Shown here: piece after piece, positions 15,128 through 24,919 of the stretch
Numbering within the stretch: position 1 is the stretch's first letter
How the letters are laid out: the number at the start of each line of letters is the position of its first letter
Source of the DNA: Roseateles_B sp051857535
GTDB taxonomy: Bacteria; Pseudomonadota; Gammaproteobacteria; Burkholderiales; Burkholderiaceae_C
Assembly: GCF_051857535.1 (NCBI RefSeq)
Contig: NZ_JBPZGY010000005.1
Coordinates: 124,001 to 188,000 of the forward strand
DNA: 64,000 bases
Direction: 5' to 3'
Notes under the pieces: model-generated
Told to the model about the DNA's origin: nothing
The model's database searches: none
The model's input: only the letters and a program-made list of their open reading frames with translations
Program-made: the position numbers and the translations under genes

Positions 15128-16639
15128 ATGCTGACCCGTCTCAAATCCCCCGAGGCTGCCGCCCGCTGGCTCCAGGAATGGACCACGGGCGCCCTGCGTA
15201 CCGACAGCCGCCTGGTCCAGCCCGGTGATGCCTTCATCGCCTGGCCCGGCTACGCGCGCGACGGCCGTGCCTACGTGGCCGCCGCCCTGGCTGCCGGCGC
15301 TGCGACCTGCTTGGTGGAGGACGAGGGCGTCGAGGCCTTCGGCTTCGTGGACGCCCGCGTGGCCTCTCTGCCCGGCCTGAAGAGCCGCACCGGCGCCATC
15401 GCTGCCCAGTACTACGGCCAGCCCAGCCAGGCGCTGCCCGTGGTCGCCACCACCGGCACCAATGGCAAGACCTCCACCGCCTGGTGGTCCGCGCAAGCCC
15501 TGACCCTGCTGGGCCAGCGCTGCGGCGTGATCGGCACCCTGGGCGTGGGCGTGCCGCCCATCCCGGGCACAGCACAAGGCGCCGTCATCGAGTACACCGG
15601 CCTGACCACCCCTGACCCCGTGATGCTGCAGCAGGCCTTCGCCCGCATGCGCGACGAGGGCTTCGGCGCCTGCGCCATCGAGGCCTCGTCCATCGGCATC
15701 AAGGAGCACCGCCTGGACGGCACGCAGGTCCGCGTGGCGCTCTTCACCAACTTCACCCAGGACCACCTGGACTACCACGGCAGCATGGCCGCCTACTGGG
15801 AGGCCAAGCGCGAACTCTTCGGCTGGAGCGGTCTGCAGGCGGCGGTGATCAATGCCGACGACGCGCAGGGCGCGGCCCTGGCGGCTGAGCTGCAGTCGCA
15901 AGGCACGCTGGACCTCTGGACCTACGGCCTGAACCGCAGCGATGTGCGCCTTTCGGCCCATGAGCTGCACTACCGCGCCGGCGGCCTGGCCTTCACGCTG
16001 AGGGAGCAGGAGGGCGGCGAGCACCTGGTCGAGACCGGCCTGATCGGCGAATACAACGTGGCCAATTTGCTGGCCGTGATCGGCGGGCTGCGTGCCCTGG
16101 GCCACACGCTGGACGCCATCGTGCCGGTGGCCGGCCTGGTGACGCCAGTGCCCGGCCGCATGCAGCGCGTGGGCAACGGCCGCGAGCTGCCGCAGCTGGT
16201 GGTCGACTACGCCCACACGCCCGACGCCCTGGAGAAGGCCCTGGCCGCACTCTCGCCCCTGGCCGAAGCCCGTGGCGGGAAACTGGTCTGCGTGTTCGGC
16301 TGCGGCGGCGACCGCGACCGGAGCAAGCGCCCGCAGATGGGCGCCATCGCTGCCCGCCTGGCCGGCCAGGTGGTGGTGACCAGCGACAACCCCCGCACTG
16401 AAGACCCGGCGCATATCCTCGCCGACATCGTGGCTGGCCTGCCTGCAGGCGCCGCTCACAGCGCCCTGGTGGACCGCCGCGTGGCCATCCGTGAGGCGGT
16501 GCTGGGCGCGCAGCCGTCCGACGTGATCCTGGTGGCCGGCAAGGGCCACGAGGACTACCAGGAGATCCAGGGCCAGCGCCAACCCTTCTCCGACGTGGAG
16601 GAGGCGCGTGCCGCCCTGATCGAGAGGGCCGGCCTGTGA
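15128..16639 (+). CDS. murE: UDP-MurNAc-L-Ala-D-Glu--meso-diaminopimelate ligase
   Basis: A 503-residue Mur ligase that adds the third stem-peptide residue in the cytoplasm. The ATP-binding motif GTNGKT is at 110-115, the carbamylated-lysine region follows, and DNPR at about 420-423 is the motif that selects meso-diaminopimelate rather than lysine. The start is the ATG at 15128, two bases after the ftsI stop; the long upstream extension of the same frame is only an out-of-frame reading of ftsI. Its last bases overlap the murF start (GTGA). Confidence 0.97.
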   Translation: MLTRLKSPEAAARWLQEWTTGALRTDSRLVQPGDAFIAWPGYARDGRAYVAAALAAGAATCLVEDEGVEAFGFVDARVASLPGLKSRTGAIAAQYYGQPSQALPVVATTGTNGKTSTAWWSAQALTLLGQRCGVIGTLGVGVPPIPGTAQGAVIEYTGLTTPDPVMLQQAFARMRDEGFGACAIEASSIGIKEHRLDGTQVRVALFTNFTQDHLDYHGSMAAYWEAKRELFGWSGLQAAVINADDAQGAALAAELQSQGTLDLWTYGLNRSDVRLSAHELHYRAGGLAFTLREQEGGEHLVETGLIGEYNVANLLAVIGGLRALGHTLDAIVPVAGLVTPVPGRMQRVGNGRELPQLVVDYAHTPDALEKALAALSPLAEARGGKLVCVFGCGGDRDRSKRPQMGAIAARLAGQVVVTSDNPRTEDPAHILADIVAGLPAGAAHSALVDRRVAIREAVLGAQPSDVILVAGKGHEDYQEIQGQRQPFSDVEEARAALIERAGL

Positions 16640-18084
16640 GCACTGCCTGCCTCATGACCCTGGCCCAGGCCCACGCCCTGCTGCAGCCCCTGCTGCCGCA
16701 GGCCCGGCTGGTGGGCGACGGTGCCACCCTGCTGCAGCGCGTGCACAGCGACACCCGCAGCCTGAAGCCCGGCGACCTCTTCGTTGCCCTGCGCGGCGAG
16801 CGCTTCGACGCCAACGACTTCCTCGCCCAGGCCTGCGAGGCTGGTGCGGCAGCGGCACTGGCCGAGCGCGGTCTGGAGGCCGCCGGCCTGCCCGGCATCG
16901 AGGTGCCGGACGCCAAGGTGGCCCTGGGCCTGCTGGCTCAGGCCTGGCGTGCGCGCCTGCAGTTGCCCGTCATCGCCGTGACCGGCAGCAATGGCAAGAC
17001 CACGGTCACGCAGATGATCGCCAGCATCCTGACGGCCTGGCTGGGCGAGGACGCCCTGGCCACGCAAGGCAATCTGAACAACGAGATCGGCGTGCCCCTG
17101 ACCGTGCTGCGCCTGCGCCAGGACGACACCCGCTGGCACCGTGCCGCGGTGATCGAACTGGGCATGAACCACCCCGGCGAGATCGCTCCGCTGGCCGCCA
17201 TGGCCCAGCCCACGGTGGCCCTGGTCAACAACGCCCAGCGCGAGCACCAGGAGTTCCTGGGCACGGTGGAGGCCGCCGCGCGGGAGAACGGCGAGGTGAT
17301 CCGCGCCCTTCCCGTCACCGGCGTGGCCGTGTTCCCGGCAGAGGACGCCTGCGCGCCCGTCTGGCATGAGCTGGCCGGCGCGCGCGCGCAGCTGAGCTTC
17401 GCCCTGCAGGGCCTGGCCGACGTGACCGGCCGCGCGCAATGGGTGGACGCTGGCCACTGGGCCCTGGAGCTGCACTCGCCCGCGGGTGAGGCACCTGTCG
17501 TGCTGTCGGTCGCCGGCCTGCACAACGTGCGCAATGCCCTGGCCGCCAGCGCCTGCTGCCTGGCCGCGGGCGTGCCGCTGGCCTTCGTGGTGCAGGGCCT
17601 GGAGGCCTTCCGCCCGGTCAAGGGTCGTTCGGCCCTGCGCCGGATCCAGCGGGCCGGGCAAGACCTGACCCTCATCGACGACAGCTACAACGCCAACCCG
17701 GACAGCGTGCGGGCGGGTATCGAGGTCCTGGCCGACCTGCCCGGCAGCGGCTGGCTGGTGCTGGGCGACATGGGCGAGGTCGGTGACCAGGGCCCGGAAT
17801 TCCACCGCGAGGTGGGGGCTTATGCGGCCCAGCGGGGCCTGGCCGCGCTGTGGTGTGCGGGGCCGGCGGCGGCCCATGCGGCGGCGGCCTTTGAGGCGTC
17901 GGAGGGCGCAGGCAGCCACAGGGGCTGCCGCGCCTTCGCGACGGTGGACGAGCTCATCGCGGCGCTGGACGCCGCACCGGAAGTCAAGAACGTGCTCGTC
18001 AAGGGATCGAGATTCATGCGCATGGAACGGGTGGTGGCGGCCTTGGCCGGCACGCAGGACCAAGGAGGCGCACATGCTGCTTAG
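16636..18084 (+). CDS. murF: UDP-MurNAc-tripeptide--D-alanyl-D-alanine ligase
   Basis: A 482-residue Mur ligase that adds D-Ala-D-Ala. The P-loop TGSNGKTT is at about 116-123, and the MurF-typical GNLNNEIGVP and DDSYNANPDSV segments are present. The start is GTG at 16636, which overlaps the murE stop as GTGA; an in-frame ATG at 16654 is a weaker alternative. Residues near 415-435 are alanine-rich and variable, but the C-terminal domain is complete. It overlaps mraY by 11 bases. Confidence 0.96.
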   Translation: MSTACLMTLAQAHALLQPLLPQARLVGDGATLLQRVHSDTRSLKPGDLFVALRGERFDANDFLAQACEAGAAAALAERGLEAAGLPGIEVPDAKVALGLLAQAWRARLQLPVIAVTGSNGKTTVTQMIASILTAWLGEDALATQGNLNNEIGVPLTVLRLRQDDTRWHRAAVIELGMNHPGEIAPLAAMAQPTVALVNNAQREHQEFLGTVEAAARENGEVIRALPVTGVAVFPAEDACAPVWHELAGARAQLSFALQGLADVTGRAQWVDAGHWALELHSPAGEAPVVLSVAGLHNVRNALAASACCLAAGVPLAFVVQGLEAFRPVKGRSALRRIQRAGQDLTLIDDSYNANPDSVRAGIEVLADLPGSGWLVLGDMGEVGDQGPEFHREVGAYAAQRGLAALWCAGPAAAHAAAAFEASEGAGSHRGCRAFATVDELIAALDAAPEVKNVLVKGSRFMRMERVVAALAGTQDQGGAHAA

Positions 18085-19252
18085 TCTGGCGCAATGGCTG
18101 ACCGGGATGTTCCCCGAGTGGGGCTTCCTACGGCTTTTCAACTACATCACCTTCCGCGCGGTGATGGCGGCCATGACGGCCCTGCTGATCGGCCTGGCCT
18201 TCGGGCCCTGGGTGATCCGCCGCCTGACCGAGATGAAGATCGGCCAGCCCATCCGCGAGTACGGGGTGCAGCAGCACCTGGCCAAGAGCGGCACGCCCAC
18301 CATGGGCGGGGTGCTGATCCTGATCGGCATCGGCATCTCCACCCTGCTGTGGTTCGACTGGTCCAACCGCTTCGTGTGGGTGGTGATGCTGGTCACCATG
18401 GGCTTCGGCGCCATCGGCTGGGTCGATGACTGGCGCAAGGTGGTCTACAAGGACCCCGAGGGCATGAAGAGCCGCGAGAAGTTCTTCTGGCAGTCCCTGA
18501 TCGGCCTGATCGCAGCGCTGTACCTGGCCTTCTCGGTCTCAGAGACCAGCTTCCTGGGCGTGGTGCAACTCTTCTTCCGCTGGATCTCCAGTGGCTTCTC
18601 CACCGAGCTGCCGCCCAAGGCCGACCTGATGGTGCCCTTCTTCAAGACGGTGAGCTATCCGCTGGGCGTCTTCGGCTTCATCGGCCTGTCCTACTTCGTC
18701 ATCGTGGGCACCAGCAATGCGGTGAACTTCACCGACGGCCTGGACGGCCTGGCCATCATGCCGGTGGTGCTGGTGGGCTCGGCCCTGGGCATCTTCGCCT
18801 ACCTGACCGGCTCTACCGTCTATTCCAAGTACCTGCTGCTGCCCTACATCCCCGGGGCCGGCGAGCTGCTGATCTTCTGCGGTGCACTGGCGGGGGCAGG
18901 TCTTGCCTTCTTGTGGTTCAACACCCACCCGGCCCAGGTCTTCATGGGCGATGTCGGCGCCCTGGCGCTGGGCGGCGCCCTGGGGACCCTGGCCGTGATC
19001 ACGCGCCAGGAGATCGTGCTCGGCATCATGGGCGGCGTCTTCGTGGCCGAGGTGCTCTCGGTGATGCTGCAGGTGAGCTGGTTCAAGTACACCAGGAAGA
19101 AGTTCGGCGAGGGCCGGCGCATCTTCAAGATGGCGCCGCTGCACCACCACTTCGAGAAGTCGGGCTGGAAGGAGACGCAGGTCGTCGTGCGCTTCTGGAT
19201 CATCACCATGCTGCTGTGCCTGATCGGCCTGTCCAGCCTGAAGCTGCGCTGA
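18074..19252 (+). CDS. mraY: Phospho-MurNAc-pentapeptide transferase
   Basis: A 392-residue polytopic enzyme with about ten membrane helices. It transfers phospho-MurNAc-pentapeptide to undecaprenyl phosphate to make lipid I. The catalytic aspartates lie in GWVDDWRK and NFTDGLDGLA, and the histidine motif HHHFEKSGWKE is near the C terminus. The ATG at 18074 has an ideal ribosome site, AAGGAGG at 18062-18068, located inside the end of murF. A longer reading of the frame belongs to murF in another phase. Confidence 0.98.
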   Translation: MLLSLAQWLTGMFPEWGFLRLFNYITFRAVMAAMTALLIGLAFGPWVIRRLTEMKIGQPIREYGVQQHLAKSGTPTMGGVLILIGIGISTLLWFDWSNRFVWVVMLVTMGFGAIGWVDDWRKVVYKDPEGMKSREKFFWQSLIGLIAALYLAFSVSETSFLGVVQLFFRWISSGFSTELPPKADLMVPFFKTVSYPLGVFGFIGLSYFVIVGTSNAVNFTDGLDGLAIMPVVLVGSALGIFAYLTGSTVYSKYLLLPYIPGAGELLIFCGALAGAGLAFLWFNTHPAQVFMGDVGALALGGALGTLAVITRQEIVLGIMGGVFVAEVLSVMLQVSWFKYTRKKFGEGRRIFKMAPLHHHFEKSGWKETQVVVRFWIITMLLCLIGLSSLKLR

Positions 19253-19256
19253 GGCC

Positions 19257-21149
19257 ATGCGACACCTCAAGGACCTGAGCCTGCTGATCCTGGGTCTGGG
19301 AGACTCCGGCCTGGCCATGGCCGCCTGGGGCGCGAAGCATGGCGCGGCGCGTATCCAGGTCTGGGACTCGCGCGCGCAGCCGCCGCAACTGGCCGCCCTG
19401 CGCGAGCAACTGCCCGCGGCCGAGTTCTTCCATGGCGAGCTGCCGGACTCGGCGCTGCAGGGCGTGCAGCTGATGCTCAAGAGCCCCGGCCTCTCGCCGC
19501 TGGACACCCGCCTCGTGCCCCTGCTGTCGCTGGCCAAGGCCACCGGCATCCCGGTGCAGGGCGAACTGGATCTCTTCGCCCGTGCCCTGGCCGATCTGAA
19601 GGCCGAGCGCCGCTACGAGCCCGCTGTGCTGGCCATCACCGGCACCAATGGCAAGACCACCACCACCTGCATGACGGCCCTGCTGGCTGAGCGCGCGGGC
19701 AAGCGCGTGGCCGTGGCCGGCAATATCGGCCCCAGCATGCTGGGCCTGCTGGGTGCGGCCATGGACCTGGAGCCGGCATCGGCGGCCGTTGAGGGACCCG
19801 AGGCATCGGCCGAGGAGGACACGCTGCCGCTGGAAGCCGCCAGCGAGTTGAGCACCGAGGCCCCGCAGGCCGAGGCGCTGCCGGTGGCGGAGGAGGGCGA
19901 GGATCCGGACGAAGCCGCCGCCGAAGCCGTCGCCGAAGCCGCTCCTGGCGAGATGCTGGCCGATGACGCCGCGCCAGCGGCCGCCGAGATCGCTGAGATC
20001 GCCGGTGCCGAGGCTCAGGCCGAGGTCCCGCTCTTGCCGGCCGAGGAGCCCACCGCCCTCGAGGCCGTCGCCGCCCTGCTGGACGAGCAGCCCCTGCCCA
20101 TCAAGCCGCCGCCGCCGAAGCCGCCGGTCTTCGAGCACCTGCCCGAGGTCTGGGTGCTGGAACTCTCCAGCTTCCAGCTCGACACGGTGGTGGGTTTCGA
20201 GCCCACCGCCGCCGCCGTGCTGAACCTGACCCAGGACCACCTGGACTGGCATGGCGACATGGCCGCCTACGGCCGTGCCAAGGCCCGCATCTTTGGCCAG
20301 CAGGCGCTGATGGTGATCAACCGCGACGACCCCGAGGTCGAGGCCATGGTGCCGGCCCCCGTACCCGTCAAGCAGGGGCGCGGTCGTCCCACGAAGCTGG
20401 TGTCACGCGATGTGGTGCGCTTCGGCCTCAACGCGCCCACGAAGCCCGGCGACTACGGCCTGGTGGTTGAGGGCGGCATGGCCTGGCTCGTGCGCGCCCG
20501 CGAGTCCGATGACACCGTGAAACGGCGCAAGGACGAGCCCGAGGAAATCCTGCTCCAGCGCCTGATGCCTGCCGACGCCCTGCGCGTGCGTGGCCGCCAC
20601 AACGCAGCCAACGCCCTGGCCGCGCTGGCCTTGGCCTCCGCGGCCGGCTGTGCGCTGGCCCCCATGCTGCACGGCCTGCGCGAGTACCGTGGCGAGCCAC
20701 ATCGCGTGGAGTACGTGGCCACTGTGCGTGGTGTGGACTTCTATGACGATTCCAAGGGCACCAACGTCGGCGCTACTGTGGCAGCCATCAAGGGTCTGGG
20801 GGCCGATCGTGCGCCTGCGAAGCTCGTGATGATCCTGGGCGGCGACGGCAAGGGCCAGGACTTCTCTCCCCTGCGTGAAGGCCTGGCCGAGCACGCCCGC
20901 GCCATTGCCCTGATCGGCCGCGATGCGCCCGAACTGACCGCCGTGCTGGACGGCCTGGACCTGCCCCTGCAGACGCACGAGAGCCTGGAAGCCGCCACCC
21001 GCTGGTGTCTGGATCAGGCCCAGGGGGGGGACAGCGTGTTGCTGAGCCCGGCCTGCGCCTCGCTGGACATGTTCCGCAACTATGCCCATCGCGCCGAGGT
21101 CTTCGTGGCTACGGTGCAGGAGCTGGCGAACGAGGAGGGCCTGGCCTGA
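19257..21149 (+). CDS. murD: UDP-MurNAc-L-alanine--D-glutamate ligase with a large acidic insertion
   Basis: A 630-residue MurD, well above the usual 440-500. The N-terminal domain, the ATP motif GTNGKTTTT (129-137), GNIGPSML (155-162), LELSSFQLDT (301-310) and the C-terminal DDSKGTNVGAT and SPACASLDMFRNYAHR motifs are all intact. Between GNIGP and LELSSFQL lies an insertion at about residues 171-290 (19767-20126). It is almost entirely Ala, Glu, Pro, Leu and Asp, and has no Lys or Arg until residue 283, then a proline run. It is probably a disordered loop on the central domain. The frame is continuous, so it is not a frameshift. The enzyme adds D-glutamate to UDP-MurNAc-L-Ala. Confidence 0.95.
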   Translation: MRHLKDLSLLILGLGDSGLAMAAWGAKHGAARIQVWDSRAQPPQLAALREQLPAAEFFHGELPDSALQGVQLMLKSPGLSPLDTRLVPLLSLAKATGIPVQGELDLFARALADLKAERRYEPAVLAITGTNGKTTTTCMTALLAERAGKRVAVAGNIGPSMLGLLGAAMDLEPASAAVEGPEASAEEDTLPLEAASELSTEAPQAEALPVAEEGEDPDEAAAEAVAEAAPGEMLADDAAPAAAEIAEIAGAEAQAEVPLLPAEEPTALEAVAALLDEQPLPIKPPPPKPPVFEHLPEVWVLELSSFQLDTVVGFEPTAAAVLNLTQDHLDWHGDMAAYGRAKARIFGQQALMVINRDDPEVEAMVPAPVPVKQGRGRPTKLVSRDVVRFGLNAPTKPGDYGLVVEGGMAWLVRARESDDTVKRRKDEPEEILLQRLMPADALRVRGRHNAANALAALALASAAGCALAPMLHGLREYRGEPHRVEYVATVRGVDFYDDSKGTNVGATVAAIKGLGADRAPAKLVMILGGDGKGQDFSPLREGLAEHARAIALIGRDAPELTAVLDGLDLPLQTHESLEAATRWCLDQAQGGDSVLLSPACASLDMFRNYAHRAEVFVATVQELANEEGLA

Positions 21150-22420
21150 TGGCTGCCGACGCACTCCTGGGCCTGGGCGCCAAGCTTCGCGGCCTCCTTG
21201 GTCGCAGCGCAGCTCACGACACCGGCGCCGCCGAGACCGTGCCCGTGCGCGACTGGGTCTCCACCTCGGCCGGCCAGCCCACGCGCCTGCAGGGCTTTGA
21301 CATCACCCTGCTGTGGGTGGTGCTGGCCATGATGGCCCTGGGTCTGCTGATGGTCTATTCGGCCTCCATCGCGATGCCGGACAACCCCAAGTTCGCCAAG
21401 TACCTGCCCACGCACTTCCTGACCCGACACATCGTGGCCATCAGCCTGGGCCTGCTGGCCGGGTTGATCACGGTGCAGCTGCCGGTGAGCACCTGGGAGA
21501 AGGTGGCGCCCTGGCTCTTCGTGGCCTCCCTGGTGCTGCTGGTGGCGGTGCTCATCCCGCATGTGGGCAAGGGCGTCAATGGTGCGCGGCGCTGGTTGCC
21601 GTTGGGGGTGATGAACTTCCAGCCCTCTGAGCTGGCCAAGCTGGGCATCGCCATGTACGCGGCCAGCTACATGGTCCGCAAGATGGATGTGAAGGAGAAC
21701 TTCTTCCAGGCGGTCTGGCCCATGGCCGTCTCGCTGGCGGTGGTGGGCGTGCTGCTGCTGGCCGAGCCGGACATGGGCGCCTTCATGGTGATCGCGGCGA
21801 TTGCCATGGGCATCCTCTTCCTGGGCGGCGTCAACGGGCGCATGTTCTTCCTGATCGTGGCGGTGCTGATCGGTGCCTTCGTGCTGATGATCACCTTCAG
21901 CGAGTTCCGCCGCGAGCGCATCTTTGCCTACCTCAACCCCTGGGACGAGAAGTACGCCCAGGGCAAGGCCTACCAGTTGACCCACTCGCTGATTGCCTTC
22001 GGTCGCGGCGAGTTCTTCGGCCAGGGCCTGGGCGGCAGCCTGGAGAAGCTGCACTACCTGCCCGAGGCCCACACCGACTTCCTGCTGGCCGTGATCGGCG
22101 AGGAGCTGGGCTTCGTTGGTGTGGCCATCGTGATCTTCGGCTTCTTCTGGCTGACCCGCCGCATCTTCCACATCGGCCGCCAGGCCATCGCGCTGGACCG
22201 CGTCTTCGCGGGGCTCTATGCGCAGGGCATAGGTATCTGGGTGGGCGCTCAGTCCTTCATCAACATGGGTGTGAACCTGGGCGCGCTGCCAACCAAGGGG
22301 CTGACGCTGCCGCTGCTGAGCTTCGGGGGCTCGGCGATCCTCATGAACTGCGTGGCCCTGGCGATCGTGCTTCGCATCGACATCGAGAACCGGCAGCTGA
22401 TGCGCGGGGGGCGTACATGA
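21149..22420 (+). CDS. ftsW: Septal peptidoglycan polymerase FtsW
   Basis: A 423-residue SEDS-family glycosyltransferase with about ten membrane helices, preceded by a soluble N terminus of about 45 residues. Typical SEDS sequence includes YSASIAM, GARRWLPLG, FQPSELAKLG, AEPDMGAF (with the catalytic aspartate), AHTDFLLAVIGEELGF and LLSFGGSA. It polymerises lipid II at the septum with FtsI. The ATG at 21149 overlaps the murD stop by one base (TGATG), and its stop overlaps the murG start (ATGA). Confidence 0.97.
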   Translation: MAADALLGLGAKLRGLLGRSAAHDTGAAETVPVRDWVSTSAGQPTRLQGFDITLLWVVLAMMALGLLMVYSASIAMPDNPKFAKYLPTHFLTRHIVAISLGLLAGLITVQLPVSTWEKVAPWLFVASLVLLVAVLIPHVGKGVNGARRWLPLGVMNFQPSELAKLGIAMYAASYMVRKMDVKENFFQAVWPMAVSLAVVGVLLLAEPDMGAFMVIAAIAMGILFLGGVNGRMFFLIVAVLIGAFVLMITFSEFRRERIFAYLNPWDEKYAQGKAYQLTHSLIAFGRGEFFGQGLGGSLEKLHYLPEAHTDFLLAVIGEELGFVGVAIVIFGFFWLTRRIFHIGRQAIALDRVFAGLYAQGIGIWVGAQSFINMGVNLGALPTKGLTLPLLSFGGSAILMNCVALAIVLRIDIENRQLMRGGRT

Positions 22421-23499
22421 GCACCCGCCACCTCGTCATCATGGCGGCCGGTACCGGCGGCCACATCATCCCGGGCCTGGCCGTGGCCGAGGAGATGAAG
22501 CGCCGCGGCTGGAGCGTCAGCTGGATAGGCACCGAGACGGGCATGGAGAACCGCCTCGTGCCGCCCACCGGCATCCCTCTGGATCGCCTGGCCTTTGCCG
22601 GCCTGCGCGGCAAGGGCCTGCGCCATACCGTCACCGGCCTCTTCACGCTGGTCAAGGCCTTCGTGCAGTCGCGCATGGTCTACGTCACCCGCGACGCCGA
22701 CGCCGTGCTGGGCATGGGAGGCTATGTCTGCGTGCCCGGCGGCTTCATGGCCTGGCTGATGCGCAAGCCCCTGGTCCTGGTCAATGCCGATGCCGCGCCG
22801 CTGATGTCCAACCGCCTGCTCAAGCCCTTTGCGCAGCGCATCGCCTTCGGCTTTGAGGGCGAGGCTGCCCAGGCCCTGGGCGACAAGGCCCTGGTCAGCG
22901 GCAACCCGGTGCGCGCCGCCATCGAGGCTCTGCCGGCACCTGCCGAGCGCTATGCAGGCCGCAGCGGCCCGCTGCGCCTGCTGGTGGTGGGCGGCTCGCT
23001 GGGTGCAAAGGCGCTCAACGACGTGCTGCCGCAGGCCCTGGCTTGCATGCCTGTCGAGTCACGGCCCCTGGTCGTGCACCAGACCGGCCAGGGCCAGCAG
23101 GCGGCGGTGCAGGCCGCATACAAGGCCGCCGGCGTGGAGGCTGACGTCCGGCCCTTCATCGACGACATGGCACAAGAGCTGTCCGCGTGCGACCTCATTC
23201 TCTGTCGCGCCGGCGCCGTGACGCTGAGCGAGCTGTGCGCCGCGGGCGTGCCGTCCATCCTCGTGCCCCTGGTCGTCAAGACCACCTCGCACCAGCGCGA
23301 CAACGCGGCCTACATGGCCGAGAAGAACGCAGCCCTGCATCTGCCGCAAGCCGAGCTGACGCCTGAGCGCCTGCAGCAGCTGCTGGCCACCCTCACCCGC
23401 GAGCGCCTGTTGCAGCTCGCCACCCATGCCCGGGCCCTGGCCCGTCCCCAGGCGGCCTCGCGTGTGGCCGATGAAATCGAGCGGCTGGTGAAGCCCTGA
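22417..23499 (+). CDS. murG: Undecaprenyl-PP-MurNAc-pentapeptide GlcNAc transferase
   Basis: A 360-residue GT28 enzyme. The glycine-rich loop GTGGHIIPGLAVAEEMK is near the N terminus. The UDP-GlcNAc site region includes VVGGSLGAKALND and LCRAGAVTLSELCAAGVPSI. It converts lipid I to lipid II on the inner face of the membrane. It overlaps ftsW by four bases, and murC follows after seven bases. Confidence 0.97.
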   Translation: MSTRHLVIMAAGTGGHIIPGLAVAEEMKRRGWSVSWIGTETGMENRLVPPTGIPLDRLAFAGLRGKGLRHTVTGLFTLVKAFVQSRMVYVTRDADAVLGMGGYVCVPGGFMAWLMRKPLVLVNADAAPLMSNRLLKPFAQRIAFGFEGEAAQALGDKALVSGNPVRAAIEALPAPAERYAGRSGPLRLLVVGGSLGAKALNDVLPQALACMPVESRPLVVHQTGQGQQAAVQAAYKAAGVEADVRPFIDDMAQELSACDLILCRAGAVTLSELCAAGVPSILVPLVVKTTSHQRDNAAYMAEKNAALHLPQAELTPERLQQLLATLTRERLLQLATHARALARPQAASRVADEIERLVKP

Positions 23500-23506
23500 C
23501 AAAGCC

Positions 23507-24919
23507 ATGAGACACGCCATCAAGCACATTCACTTCGTCGGCATCGGTGGTGCCGGCATGAGCGGCATCGCCGAGATCCTGCACAAGCTGGGCTACACCG
23601 TCTCGGGCTCCGACCAGGGCGAGAGCGCCACCACCCAGCGCCTGGCGCAGCTGGGCCTGCAGGTGCACATCGGCCACGCGGCCGGGCACATCGCGGGCGC
23701 TCAGGTCCTCGTCACCTCCACCGCCGTGAAGGCCGACAACCCCGAGGTGCTGGCCGCTCGCGCCGCCCGCATCCCCGTGGTGCAGCGCGCGGTGATGCTG
23801 GCAGAGCTGATGCGCCTGAAGCAGGGCATCGCCATCGCCGGCACGCACGGCAAGACCACCACCACCTCGCTGGTGACCACGGTGCTGACCGAGGCCGGCC
23901 TGGATCCGACCTTCGTGATCGGCGGCAAGCTCAATTCGGCCGGCGCCAATTCGGCGCTGGGGCAGGGCGACTACATCGTGGTCGAGGCCGACGAGTCCGA
24001 TGCCTCCTTCCTGAACCTGCTGCCCGTGATGGCCGTCGTCACCAACATCGACGCCGATCACATGGACACCTACGGCCACGACTTCGCGCGGCTGAAGCAG
24101 GCCTTCGTGGATTTCCTGCACCGCATGCCCTTCTACGGTGCAGCCGTCCTGTGCGGCGACGACGAGGGCGTGCGTTCCATCGTGCCCCTGCTGTCCCGCC
24201 CCATCGTCAGCTACGGCCTGGGCGAGCACAACGCCGTGCGCGCCGTCGATGTGCAGGCCCTGGCCGGCGGCCAGATGCGCTTCACAGTGCAGCGCCGATT
24301 TGATGGCGTGCAGCTGGCCGATCTCGACATCACCTTGAACCTCGCCGGCCAGCACAATGTGCTCAACGCGCTGGCTGCCATCGCTGTGGCCACGGAGCTG
24401 GAGCTGCCGGACGCCCCTATCGTTGCGGCACTTGCCAAGTTCGGCGGCGTGGGCCGGCGCTTCCAGCGCTACGGCGAGCTCGAGGCCGGTGACGGCGGCC
24501 GCTTCACGCTGATCGACGACTACGGCCATCACCCCGTGGAGATGGCCGCCGTGCTGTCCGCCGCGCGTGGCGCATTCCCCGGCCGCCGCCTGGTACTCGC
24601 CTTCCAGCCGCATCGCTACACCCGCACCCGCGACTGCTTCGCCGACTTCGTCCGCGTCATCGGGCAGGCCGACGCGGTGCTGCTCACCGAGGTCTATGCC
24701 GCTGGTGAAGCCCCCATCGCTGATGCTGACGGCCAGGCCCTGGTGGCCGCCATCGAGAAAGCGGGCGGCACGCCTGTCTTCGTACCGGACGTGGACCTGC
24801 TGCCGGCCACCATCGCCAGCGAGAGCTGCGATGGTGATGTCGTCATCGTGATGGGCGCCGGCTCCATCGGCGCCGTGCCGGCCCGCACCGTTGAACTGCT
24901 GAAGGAGTCGGCCGCATGA
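23507..24919 (+). CDS. murC: UDP-N-acetylmuramate--L-alanine ligase
   Basis: A 470-residue Mur ligase. The N terminus IHFVGIGGAGMSGIAE is the MurC dinucleotide-like motif and GTHGKTTTT (from residue 112) is the P-loop. YGHHPVEMAA and FQPHRYTRTRD are further family motifs. It adds the first stem-peptide residue, L-alanine. Its stop overlaps the ddl start (ATGA), so synthesis of the two is coupled. Confidence 0.97.
   Translation: MRHAIKHIHFVGIGGAGMSGIAEILHKLGYTVSGSDQGESATTQRLAQLGLQVHIGHAAGHIAGAQVLVTSTAVKADNPEVLAARAARIPVVQRAVMLAELMRLKQGIAIAGTHGKTTTTSLVTTVLTEAGLDPTFVIGGKLNSAGANSALGQGDYIVVEADESDASFLNLLPVMAVVTNIDADHMDTYGHDFARLKQAFVDFLHRMPFYGAAVLCGDDEGVRSIVPLLSRPIVSYGLGEHNAVRAVDVQALAGGQMRFTVQRRFDGVQLADLDITLNLAGQHNVLNALAAIAVATELELPDAPIVAALAKFGGVGRRFQRYGELEAGDGGRFTLIDDYGHHPVEMAAVLSAARGAFPGRRLVLAFQPHRYTRTRDCFADFVRVIGQADAVLLTEVYAAGEAPIADADGQALVAAIEKAGGTPVFVPDVDLLPATIASESCDGDVVIVMGAGSIGAVPARTVELLKESAA

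Noticed and set aside
19767..20126. Frameshift or gene fusion in murD
   Set aside because: The reading frame is continuous and both flanks are in the same frame, so it is an in-frame insertion.
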